From contig JACQZF010000067.1 of NCBI GenBank assembly GCA_016213945.1, positions 1 to 35,525 of the forward strand: a stretch of 35,525 bases of DNA, read 5' to 3'. A program made the position numbers and the translations under genes. Shown piece after piece: positions 1-6,592 of this stretch (the first letter of the stretch is position 1; the number at the start of each line of letters is the position of its first letter). The notes under the pieces were generated by a model. That model ran no database searches and had not been told where the DNA came from. It saw nothing but the letters and a program-made list of their open reading frames with translations. The stretch comes from Nitrospirota bacterium. GTDB lineage: Bacteria > Nitrospirota > Thermodesulfovibrionia > UBA6902.

Positions 1-59
1 TCAAGCGCTACCTTCGCCTTGAACTCCCCTGAATATCGATTCCTTTTCGTCTTGCTCAT
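1..59 (-). CDS. IS3-family transposase OrfA, N-terminal fragment
   Basis: Minus-strand ATG at 59-57, preceded by a GGAGG Shine-Dalgarno. The visible 19 residues start MSKTKRNRYSGEFKAKVAL, the typical N-terminus of IS3-family OrfA proteins (the helix-turn-helix subunit that works with OrfB, a DDE transposase, after frameshifting). The gene is cut by the window edge, so intactness cannot be judged. It is part of the element ending at 128. Confidence 0.75.
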   Translation of the reverse strand, partial: MSKTKRNRYSGEFKAKVAL

Positions 60-128
60 CTCGGTCTGACCTCCTTCGTCTTTCGTGTCGTTTTACACTT
101 TACACGATTGTCCGATTTTTGGGGTCCA
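1..128 (-). mobile_element. Terminal part of an IS3-family insertion sequence
   Basis: Read on the minus strand, this begins at 128 with a terminal sequence TGGACCCCAAAAATCGGACA, of the kind found at the ends of IS3-family elements. A short leader with a GGAGG ribosome site follows, then the start of a transposase OrfA at 59. The element runs off the window at base 1. The ATPase homology next to it starts immediately after 128, so 128/129 is taken as the insertion or truncation junction. No target duplication can be checked because the other end is missing. Confidence 0.75.
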
Positions 129-1460
129 CCTCAATATCCCGGGTGAAAAGGTCCCGCTTGACGGGGTTGTGATCAGCGGCGAGTCTGAAGTTGATGAGTC
201 TCTTATTACCGGTGAATCAAGGCCTGTTATGAAGACCTCCGGCTCCAGGATTATCGGAGGGAGCATGAATCTCTACGGCACACTGATATTTGAAGTTACC
301 GCTACAGGAAAAGAGACCGTGTTGTCCGGCATTATAAAGGCTGTTGAAGACGCGCAGAACAAGAAACCGCATATACAGAGACTGGCAGACAGGATTGTCG
401 GCGTCTTTGTTCCCGCTGTTCTCATAATATCCGCCTTGACAGTCGCGTTTTATCTATTGAACGGCGCGCCCGTGCAGCGCGCATTGATGACAGGCATCTC
501 AGTGCTTGTTATTGCATGCCCGTGCAGTCTGGGGCTTGCAACTCCGTTGTCTGTTCTGATGTTTACAACCATGGCGTCATCAAAAGGGGTTTTGATCAAA
601 GGCGGCGACGTGATCGAGAATGCAAGCAGGTTGACCGGCGTGATATTTGACAAGACTGGCACCATAACTATCGGCAGACCCGTGCTGAAGGAGGTTGTCG
701 TTTTAGATAATAATATAAATAAAGAACACGTCATATCGCTTGCAGCCTCCATTGAAAGACTGTCGGAGCACAGCATAGGACACGCAATAACAGAAGCTGC
801 AAAGGGACTTGAACTATTTAACGTTTCAGAATTCAGGGCGACAACAGGGAAAGGCGTTGAGGGGACATTAGACGGTAAAAGGATATTTATCGGCAACAGG
901 ATTTTTATGAATGAGAATAATTCAGGGGTGACGTCTCTAAATGAGGATATATTGCAATTTGAGAGAAACGGCGATACAGTTGTTTATATGGCATGGGACA
1001 AAACAGTGCGGGCGGTATTTATAATCTCCGACATTATCAGAAGTGAGGCATTGGAGGCGGTAGATAAACTTAAGGGGATGGATCTTGAGACATTTATTAT
1101 CAGCGGTGACAATAAAACTACCACTGATTCGATAGCATTGGCAGTTGGAATTAACAACGCAATATCAGAGGCATTGCCCGTGAACAAGAAAGAGGTAATT
1201 GAAGATATCCAGAATAGAGGCGGTAATGTTTTAATGGCGGGCGACGGCATCAATGACGCGCCTGCTCTGACAGAGGCGTCGGTAGGCATGGCAATGGGAC
1301 GCGGAACGGATATCGCGATGGAAAGCGCTGACGCAGTGCTGGTCAGAAACGACCTGAAGTCCTTGGAGTTCTTCATCCAATTGTCGCCGCAGGGGCAATG
1401 GCAGCAAGCTCTCTCTTTGTAGTAGGAAACTCTCTTCGGATAATGAGGATAGCGGCATAA
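129..1460 (+). pseudogene. ccoI: Broken copper-transporting P1B-type ATPase (CcoI/FixI-like)
   Basis: The remaining sequence has the core of a heavy-metal P1B ATPase: the actuator TGES loop, the CPC membrane metal site (ACPCSLGLATP), the phosphorylation motif DKTGT, the SEHS/GH nucleotide-binding motif and GDGINDAPAL. The N-terminus (metal-binding domain and first membrane helices) is missing because an IS end abuts it. Near 1380 the reading frame jumps: FFIQLS in one frame is joined to VAAGAMAASSLFVVGNSLRI in another frame, which ends at 1460. The segment between these blocks in homologues, about 30 residues including a C-terminal membrane helix, is absent. An ATG inside the IS at 85 gives an open frame, but its first 14 residues are IS sequence. 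The ccoS gene just downstream suggests this was CcoI, the copper pump for cbb3 oxidase assembly. It should be non-functional. Confidence 0.85.
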
Positions 1461-1513
1461 TGGAGACGGATGTAGTGTCTTTACCCTTTGCTCTATGCCC
1501 TATGCACTGAATT

Positions 1514-1663
1514 ATGTGGACGATATATTTTTTAATAGTGCTTTCAATAATCCTCGGCATCGGGGCATGGCTGTTCTTTTTGTGGTCGGTGAAAAGCGGC
1601 CAGTATGATGACGCGGAGAGGCCAAAGCACAGGATGATGGATGATGATACAAAAACAGACTGA
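1514..1663 (+). CDS. ccoS: cbb3-type cytochrome oxidase assembly protein CcoS
   Basis: A 49-residue protein with one N-terminal membrane helix (MWTIYFLIVLSIILGIGAWL) followed by FFLWSVKSGQYDDAERPKHRM. The helix followed by W-x-[VL]-K-[SN]-GQ[YF]D-D is the hallmark of CcoS (FixS), a small membrane protein needed to insert cofactors into the cbb3 oxidase. It sits directly after the broken ccoI-like ATPase, the normal gene order. No good Shine-Dalgarno is visible. The preceding 30 bases hold a short-period repeat (1484-1508). No structural oxidase genes are in the window, so its present use is unknown. Confidence 0.85.
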   Translation: MWTIYFLIVLSIILGIGAWLFFLWSVKSGQYDDAERPKHRMMDDDTKTD

Positions 1664-1684
1664 TATGTTGTATCATTAAAAATT

Positions 1685-2452
1685 ATGGCATTCGTAATAG
1701 CATTAGCAGGCAAAGGCGGCACGGGCAAGACGACCATTGCGGCGCTGACAGTCCGTTACCTTGTTGAAAAAAAACGCAAGGCGGTCCTCGCGGTCGACGC
1801 CGACAGCAACTCGTGTCTGAATGAAGCGCTCGGCGTGCCGGTGCACGCAACGATCGGCGGCTTGCGTGAAGAGTCTCTTGCCAAGGTGCGAAGCGGCGCC
1901 GAACGCCCCGGCGGGATGAGCATGGAACAGCTCTTTGACTACCAGGTTCAGCAGTCCGTGATTGAGGCAAAAGGGTTCGACCTCATGGTAATGGGCAGGC
2001 CCGAAGGCCCCGGCTGCTACTGCGCCGCAAATAATATAATCAGGAAATATACTGACAAGCTTTCCGAGAAATATCCTTATGTCGTTATCGACAATGAAGC
2101 CGGAATGGAACATTTGAGCAGGCGCACTACTCATAAAGTCGACCTCCTGCTTGTGATCAGCGACCCTACACAGAAGGGACTTCAGACCGCAAAGAGGATA
2201 AACAATCTCGTTGACGAGCTGGCCTTAGACATAAACAGACGCGAGTTGATTGTAAATAGAATATCGTCTGAGAACTTTGACAGGCTCAAAAATGTTTCAG
2301 GAGGATTACCTTTTGAAAAAGCCTTTAACATCCCTGAAGATGAAAACATTTTCAACCTCGACCTTGAAGGCAAACCTGTCTTCGCCCTGCCCTCCGATTC
2401 TGTCGCGGTTAAGACGGTGTTTGAATTATTGGACTCCTGCAATATCCCTTAA
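1685..2452 (+). CDS. cooC: CooC/AcsF-type nickel-insertion ATPase for CODH/ACS
   Basis: 255 residues of the SIMIBI P-loop class. The deviant Walker A GKGGTGKTT is at residues 9-17, the switch region DADSN at about 38, a C-x-C pair in GPGCYCAANN at about 117-119, and DNEAGMEH at about 137. The CxC motif is the inter-subunit metal site of CooC and AcsF, which use ATP hydrolysis to load nickel into CO dehydrogenase and acetyl-CoA synthase. It precedes acsE and the rest of the CODH/ACS genes. The ATG at 1685 has no clear ribosome site; a TATCAT box lies at 1671-1676, so a leaderless or very short leader is possible. CooC versus AcsF cannot be separated by eye. Confidence 0.9.
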   Translation: MAFVIALAGKGGTGKTTIAALTVRYLVEKKRKAVLAVDADSNSCLNEALGVPVHATIGGLREESLAKVRSGAERPGGMSMEQLFDYQVQQSVIEAKGFDLMVMGRPEGPGCYCAANNIIRKYTDKLSEKYPYVVIDNEAGMEHLSRRTTHKVDLLLVISDPTQKGLQTAKRINNLVDELALDINRRELIVNRISSENFDRLKNVSGGLPFEKAFNIPEDENIFNLDLEGKPVFALPSDSVAVKTVFELLDSCNIP

Positions 2453-2557
2453 GATACTACTTATAATTATCATGCTCGTTATTAAGTCCAACCCTTAAGG
2501 ACCCTTCTATTTATTTTTTTTATTATCAAATAATGATGCATTTTTCTATTTTCCATA

Positions 2558-2566
2558 TGTTATAAT
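2558..2566 (+). promoter_or_regulatory. Extended -10 promoter candidate for acsE
   Basis: The 178 bases between cooC and acsE are AT-rich and contain TGTTATAAT, a perfect extended -10 (TGn-TATAAT). No convincing -35 is seen, as is common for extended -10 promoters. Transcription would start near 2573, giving a leader of about 58 nt before the acsE ATG, which has its own AAAGGAG ribosome site. Nothing else is seen in this gap. Confidence 0.5.
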
Positions 2567-2630
2567 TTTAGACTTTGCTTCTAAGCAGTTATGTGATCAC
2601 TGCAAGAAAAACCTAAAAGGAGAAACAAGC

Positions 2631-3419
2631 ATGATTATCATTGGCGAAAAAATAAGCGTTATTGCCAAGAAAGTTAGAGAGGCCATGAACGCCCGTGACC
2701 CAAAGCCGATCCAGGAGCTTGCAAATGCGCAGTGGAAAGCCGGAGCTCATTTCATAGATGTTAATACCGGCCCTGCCGAGGAAAAAGGCGAGGAATTGAT
2801 GACATGGATGGTGCAAAGCATTCAGGCTGAAGTCCACGCGCCGCTCTGTCTGGACACCACCAATGCTTCCGCGCTTGAAGCCGGCCTCAAGGCCCACAAT
2901 AACCAGTGGGGAAGACCTCTCATTAATTCAACATCGAACGATCCTGAAAGGTTTGGAATGCTTGAGCTTGCGGCAAAGTACAACGCCCAGATAGTAGCGC
3001 TGACCGTTGGCAAAGGCGGTTTGCCTGCTGATGCCGAAGAGAGATGCGGGATCGCAGCGGAGATCATGGCCAGGGCGGCAGAGTTTGGAGTGCCGCTTGA
3101 AGACATCTTCCTTGATCCCCTCATTCTCCAGGTTTGCACAACACAAGATCAGGCGATGCATTCCATTAAGGCTATCAAGATGTTTCAGGAATTGAATGAT
3201 CCTCCCATGAAAACAGTCGTGGGGCTCAGCAATATTTCAAACGGCGTCCCAAAAAATATGAGGGGCCTCATAGACAGGGTCTATCTGACATTATTAATGT
3301 ATGAAGGCCTGACGGCGGCTATCATGAACCCTCTTGATAAAGAACTTATGGACACGTTAAAAACAACAGATGTCTTTTTGGGTAAAACGCTTTACGCGCA
3401 TTCGTATCTGGAAATGTAA
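2631..3419 (+). CDS. acsE: Methyltetrahydrofolate:corrinoid/iron-sulfur protein methyltransferase
   Basis: 262 residues, the usual length for AcsE (MeTr). It moves the methyl group from CH3-tetrahydrofolate to the cobalt of the corrinoid/iron-sulfur protein AcsCD. The sequence is a pterin-binding TIM barrel: GEKIS at the N-terminus, AGAHFIDVNTGP at about 38-49, LDTTN at about 74, INSTSND at about 98, LDPL at about 162 and GLSNISNG at about 198. The start is supported by AAAAGGAG 8-9 bases upstream. It is the first of three carbonyl-branch genes in a row (acsE, acsD, acsC). Confidence 0.95.
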   Translation: MIIIGEKISVIAKKVREAMNARDPKPIQELANAQWKAGAHFIDVNTGPAEEKGEELMTWMVQSIQAEVHAPLCLDTTNASALEAGLKAHNNQWGRPLINSTSNDPERFGMLELAAKYNAQIVALTVGKGGLPADAEERCGIAAEIMARAAEFGVPLEDIFLDPLILQVCTTQDQAMHSIKAIKMFQELNDPPMKTVVGLSNISNGVPKNMRGLIDRVYLTLLMYEGLTAAIMNPLDKELMDTLKTTDVFLGKTLYAHSYLEM

Positions 3420-3420
3420 A

Positions 3421-3500
3421 AACAGCTATCAGAAATCAGCATTCAGCAGTCAGCCAAGAAAATTCTTAAGCTGATCGCTGAGAGCTGAAAGCTGATTGCC
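3421..3500. repeat. Imperfect hairpin of short CAGC/CTGA repeats (acsE-acsD gap)
   Basis: The left arm is rich in ATCAGC/TTCAGC units at 7-8 base spacing; the right arm (about 3469-3498) carries AGCTGA/GCTGAT units that are complementary to it, with an AT-rich loop around 3458-3468. The arrangement would fold in RNA just upstream of the acsD ribosome site. The same style recurs at 8809-8891. Confidence 0.7.
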
Positions 3501-3519
3501 TAAAATTTTGGAGGTTGAT

Positions 3520-4461
3520 ATGGCATACGTTGTTCCGAAAGAATCCTGCAGCGGCAAAGTCTTAAATGTTGATTTCGGGAAAGGCAATAAGGCCCTTAAT
3601 ATCGGCGGAGAAAATTGTCTTCCTTTTTTATCATTTGAAGGCGAGCTGCCAAACCGTCCTGTTATCGCATACGAGATCCAGGACATCCCGCCGGTGGACT
3701 GGCCTGACACCGTACAAAACGCGTACAAAGACGTCAGCGGCGATCCTGTCACATGGGCGAAATACTGCCAGAATGAATTAAAGGCAAAAGCCATTGCGCT
3801 CAGGCTGGTAAGCACACATCCCGACAGGGACAACCACTCTGCCGAAGACGCGGCAATAACGATAAAGGACGTCCTGTCAGCCATTGAAGTACCGCTTATC
3901 ATACTTGGCTCCAATCATATAGAAAAAGACGCAACCGTACTTGTTGCCGCTGCCGAGGCCGCAAGCGGATACAATTGCATAATCGGAAAGGCCCAGGAAG
4001 GGAACTACAAGACAATAGTAGCAGCCGCCCTCGCCCACAACCATAAATTAATAGCCATGTCCGAGCTTGATATAAACCTTGCCAAGCAGCTAAACATCCT
4101 CATCACCCAGATGGGTTTTGATAAAGAGAAACTGATCACGGACCCCATGTGTTCAGCACTCGGCTACGGTCTTGAATATACCTATTCGGTCATGGAGAGG
4201 ATCAGGCTTGCCGGTCTTATGCAGAACGACGCAACCATGCAGCCGCCTATACTGGGCGACGTCGGGATGTATGTATGGAAAGTTAAAGAAACAGTCGCGT
4301 CTGAATCCGACGTCCCTGAATGGGGCACACTCGCAGAAAGAGGGGTCGCATGGGAAGCAATGACGGCAACAGGCATGATCATTGCCGGCACAAACCTTCT
4401 GATCATGAGACATCCGAAGGCGATTGAGACGGTTGAAAAAACGATAGCAGAGCTTATATAG
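3520..4461 (+). CDS. acsD: Corrinoid/iron-sulfur protein small subunit AcsD
   Basis: 313 residues from the ATG at 3520, which has GGAGG at 3510-3514; an upstream TTG at 3496 would add eight residues that overlap this ribosome site, so it was not chosen. The protein is the delta (CdhD-like) subunit of the corrinoid/iron-sulfur protein. It pairs with AcsC to hold the B12 cofactor that carries methyl groups from AcsE to AcsB. Family features include ALRLVSTHPD at about 88-97, PLIILGSNHIEKD, the LITDPMCSALGYGLEY stretch near 205 and GDVGMYVWKVKE. It is a TIM-barrel subunit with no cysteine cluster of its own, as expected. Confidence 0.95.
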   Translation: MAYVVPKESCSGKVLNVDFGKGNKALNIGGENCLPFLSFEGELPNRPVIAYEIQDIPPVDWPDTVQNAYKDVSGDPVTWAKYCQNELKAKAIALRLVSTHPDRDNHSAEDAAITIKDVLSAIEVPLIILGSNHIEKDATVLVAAAEAASGYNCIIGKAQEGNYKTIVAAALAHNHKLIAMSELDINLAKQLNILITQMGFDKEKLITDPMCSALGYGLEYTYSVMERIRLAGLMQNDATMQPPILGDVGMYVWKVKETVASESDVPEWGTLAERGVAWEAMTATGMIIAGTNLLIMRHPKAIETVEKTIAELI

Positions 4462-4479
4462 ATGCAGAGATATCAGTCT

Positions 4480-4552
4480 GTCATTCCCGCTTGCCGGGAA
4501 TCCTTCTTAACAGTTTCTTTTAAAGAATGATTCCGAACAAGTCGGAATGACC
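4480..4552. repeat. REP-like palindrome (GTCATTCCC...GGAATGAC)
   Basis: Bounded by GTCATTCCCGC on the left and GTCGGAATGAC on the right, with inner sub-hairpins CCCGCTTGCCGGG and TTCCGAACAAGTCGGAA. It fills most of the acsD-acsC gap. Relatives lie at 5964-6030, 14397-14458, 20551-20630 and, as a half unit, 28701-28727. Confidence 0.85.
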
Positions 4553-4594
4553 TGAACAGTAATTCTGAAGATTTAACAAATATGGAGGATTAAG

Positions 4595-5938
4595 ATGGCA
4601 TTAACCGGTGTTCAGATATTTAAATTTCTCCCCAAGACAAACTGCAAAAAATGCGGTTTCCCCACATGCCTTGCGTTTGCAATGGCGCTCGCTCAGGGCA
4701 AGATATCGCTTGAAAAATGTCCCGATGTCTCAGAGGAAGCAAAGAAGACCCTCGGCGAAGCCTCTGCCCCGCCGATAAGGACCTTTGCTCTCGGCGCCGG
4801 AGACAATGCGGTAAAGCTTGGCGGAGAGACCGTACTTTTCAGGCATGACAAAAAATTCTTCAATCCATGCGCGTTGGCAATTAATATAAAAGACAGCCTC
4901 GGCGATGATGAACTTGTTGAAAATGCAACCTGGGTTGCGACCTCTGAACTAAACCGCGTAGGACAGAAGCTCAGAGTTGACGCCATCTCAGTTGAATATG
5001 CATCAAACAATAGCGCACAATATGAAAAGGCCGTGAAACTTGTAGCTGAAAAGGCGCCTGATGCAGCGATCATACTGAACTGCAAAGATGCTGTCGCTGC
5101 AGAAGCTGCGGTCAAGGCGATTGCAGCGCGCAAGCCCCTGATCTACGCTGCTACTAATGAGAACGCTGACGCAATGGCAAATATCGCCAAGACACACGGT
5201 GTCCCGCTCTGCGCCAGCGCGCAGGGTCTTGAGGCTTTGAGCGCGCTCACAGAAAAATTACAGGGGCTGGGGGTAAATGATATTGTGCTTGACTCTGGAG
5301 CAAAAACAGCAAAAGAGATCATCGAGCACAACACACAAATAAGGCGGTCAGCTCTTAAGAAGGGTTTTAAACCGCTCGGATTCCCTGTTCTTAACTGCGT
5401 GATACGAGAGGATTCCATTCTCGAAGCGACCATTGCATCAGTGGCGATAGCAAAGTATGCATCAATTGTTATTCTCAGCAGCATCGAGAAGTGGAAGAAC
5501 CTTGTGCTCTTCACATTGAGGCAGAACATATATACTGACCCGCAGGTGCCGATGCAGGTTGAGCAGAAGATTTACAATATCGGCGAACCGACCGCCGAGT
5601 CGCCTCTGATGATCACTACAAATTTCTCATTGACATACTTTATAGTTTCAGGCGAAATAGAAAACAGCAAGGTACCAAGCCGTCTTGCCGTTATGGACTC
5701 CGAGGGACTTTCAGTTCTCACCGCATGGGCGGCGGGTAAATTCACCGCTGCAAAGATCGCGCAGTTCATAAAAGACAGCGGAATTGAAGGCCAGATAAAG
5801 CACAAGGAACTTATTATCCCCGGACAGGTCGCCATCCTCAGCGGCGCGCTTGAAGACAAACTTGAGGGATGGAAGATCACGGTAGGACCGAGAGAGGCAA
5901 ACGCCATTCCGACGTTCCTGAAAGGCAGAGTTGCATGA
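4595..5938 (+). CDS. acsC: Corrinoid/iron-sulfur protein large subunit AcsC
   Basis: 447 residues, the normal size for the gamma (CdhE-like) subunit. The N-terminal 4Fe-4S domain has CKKCGFPTC at about 17-25 and a fourth cysteine at about 42 (LEKCPD), the pattern that binds the low-potential cluster used to re-reduce Co(II). The middle is a TIM barrel, and the C-terminal third (about 310-447, with TNFSLTYFIVSGEI) is the B12-binding part. Together with AcsD it forms the methyl carrier between AcsE and AcsB. The start has ATGGAGGATTAAG upstream. A REP-like repeat separates it from acsD. Confidence 0.95.
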   Translation: MALTGVQIFKFLPKTNCKKCGFPTCLAFAMALAQGKISLEKCPDVSEEAKKTLGEASAPPIRTFALGAGDNAVKLGGETVLFRHDKKFFNPCALAINIKDSLGDDELVENATWVATSELNRVGQKLRVDAISVEYASNNSAQYEKAVKLVAEKAPDAAIILNCKDAVAAEAAVKAIAARKPLIYAATNENADAMANIAKTHGVPLCASAQGLEALSALTEKLQGLGVNDIVLDSGAKTAKEIIEHNTQIRRSALKKGFKPLGFPVLNCVIREDSILEATIASVAIAKYASIVILSSIEKWKNLVLFTLRQNIYTDPQVPMQVEQKIYNIGEPTAESPLMITTNFSLTYFIVSGEIENSKVPSRLAVMDSEGLSVLTAWAAGKFTAAKIAQFIKDSGIEGQIKHKELIIPGQVAILSGALEDKLEGWKITVGPREANAIPTFLKGRVA

Positions 5939-5950
5939 CTGCTTTTAAAG

Positions 5951-6052
5951 AGTTGATAAATTTGTCATTCCCGCAAGCGAAGCGCGTCGGGAATCCTTCC
6001 GAAGAAAGATTCCGGACAAGCCGGAATGACAGTCGAATAAACTTTATCAACT
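5951..6052. repeat. REP-like palindrome with perfect outer arms
   Basis: The core GTCATTCCCGC...CCGGAATGAC (5964-6030) is flanked by a perfect 10-base inverted repeat, AGTTGATAAA at 5951-5960 and TTTATCAACT at 6043-6052. The whole structure sits directly after acsC and before the fur promoter, where it could act as a transcript end or stabiliser. The core contains GCGAAGCGCGTC and a second small hairpin TTCCGGACAAGCCGGAA. Confidence 0.8.
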
Positions 6053-6073
6053 TGCATTACAGATTGAGTTATT

Positions 6074-6107
6074 TTAGAATTATTCTCAGTTGATAATATG
6101 GTATAAT
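6074..6107 (+). promoter_or_regulatory. fur/perR promoter with PerR-like 7-1-7 box
   Basis: TTAGAAT-T-ATTCTCA at 6074-6088 is a 7-1-7 inverted repeat with 6 of 7 paired positions, in the style of PerR boxes (TTAnAATnATTnTAA). It ends ten bases before an extended -10, TGGTATAAT (6099-6107), so a bound repressor would cover the -35 region. The family regulator is encoded directly downstream, which suggests autoregulation. The -10 box is only five bases from the GTG start. Confidence 0.6.
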
Positions 6108-6112
6108 TTATT

Positions 6113-6523
6113 GTGCCGATGCAAAGATACAGACAGCTTCAAATTAAATTAACGCCGCAGCGGCTTGCGATATTGAGTTATCTCAACGGTAACAAGACGC
6201 ACCCGTCGGCTGAAGACATATATAAGGCAGTCAAGAAGCAGTTTCCGACAATGTCTTTCGCAACGGTCTATAACACTCTTGAGGCGTTAAAAAACCGGGG
6301 CGGTGTCATGGAGCTCAAAATTGACGACAAGAGAAAGCGATATGATCCTGACAGCACGAAACACCACCATTTCATTTGCACAAAATGCAGGAGCATTGTC
6401 GATATATTTAAAGATTATAAACTCAGCCTGCCGGACGAATTAAAAAAAGGATTCGACGTAACAGGCAACAGCATAGAATTTTACGGCACATGCAGGAAGT
6501 GCAAGAAAGGCAGTGAACAGTGA
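6113..6523 (+). CDS. Fur-family transcriptional regulator (PerR-like)
   Basis: 136 residues. The winged helix is at about 10-80 (LTPQRLAILSYL, HPSAEDIYKAV, SFATVYNTLEAL). The dimerisation/metal part contains KHHHFICTKCRSIVDI at about 83-98 and a second pair CRKCKK near 128-131, giving the CxxC...CxxC structural zinc site common in PerR and many Fur proteins. GTG at 6113 or ATG at 6119 may be the start; the -10 box at 6102-6107 makes the GTG the likely 5' end of a leaderless mRNA. The last codons (about KGSEQ) come from a short-period repeat. Its position between acsC and acsB suggests metal or peroxide control of the CODH/ACS genes, but this is inference. Confidence 0.88.
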   Translation: MPMQRYRQLQIKLTPQRLAILSYLNGNKTHPSAEDIYKAVKKQFPTMSFATVYNTLEALKNRGGVMELKIDDKRKRYDPDSTKHHHFICTKCRSIVDIFKDYKLSLPDELKKGFDVTGNSIEFYGTCRKCKKGSEQ

Positions 6524-6572
6524 AAAGATGAAAGCACAACAGACTTTCTTACTATTCACTAACTGCTTTCAC
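6510..6572. repeat. Short-period hairpin repeat (GTGAA/TTCAC), fur-acsB gap
   Basis: The left arm GCAGTGAACAGTGAAAAG...GAAAG (6510-6534) and the right arm CTTTC...TATTCAC...CTGCTTTCAC (6544-6572) are roughly complementary. The left arm runs into the fur coding region and supplies its last four codons and stop. The right arm ends about 20 bases before the acsB start. Confidence 0.6.
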
Positions 6573-6592
6573 TAAATATACAGGAGGTTGAA

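Noticed and set aside
450-1376. Minus-strand open frames across the ATPase and similar frames opposite other genes
   Set aside because: They are shadows of the coding strand with no family features or ribosome sites.
85-1422. Open frame that could be taken as a 445-residue complete ATPase
   Set aside because: Its first 14 residues lie in the IS end and its last residues are out of frame relative to the family C-terminus, so it is a pseudogene.
2453-2630. Possible small gene or riboswitch in the acsE leader
   Set aside because: Only an AT-rich promoter region is visible; no conserved structure or framed start with ribosome site.
3421-3500. Possible CRISPR array or riboswitch from repeated CAGC/CTGA units
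   Set aside because: Units are too short and too degenerate, with no spacers, and complementary arms explain the pattern.
3496-3519. TTG start for acsD giving eight extra residues
   Set aside because: It overlaps the GGAGG that serves the ATG at 3520, and family N-termini match the later start.
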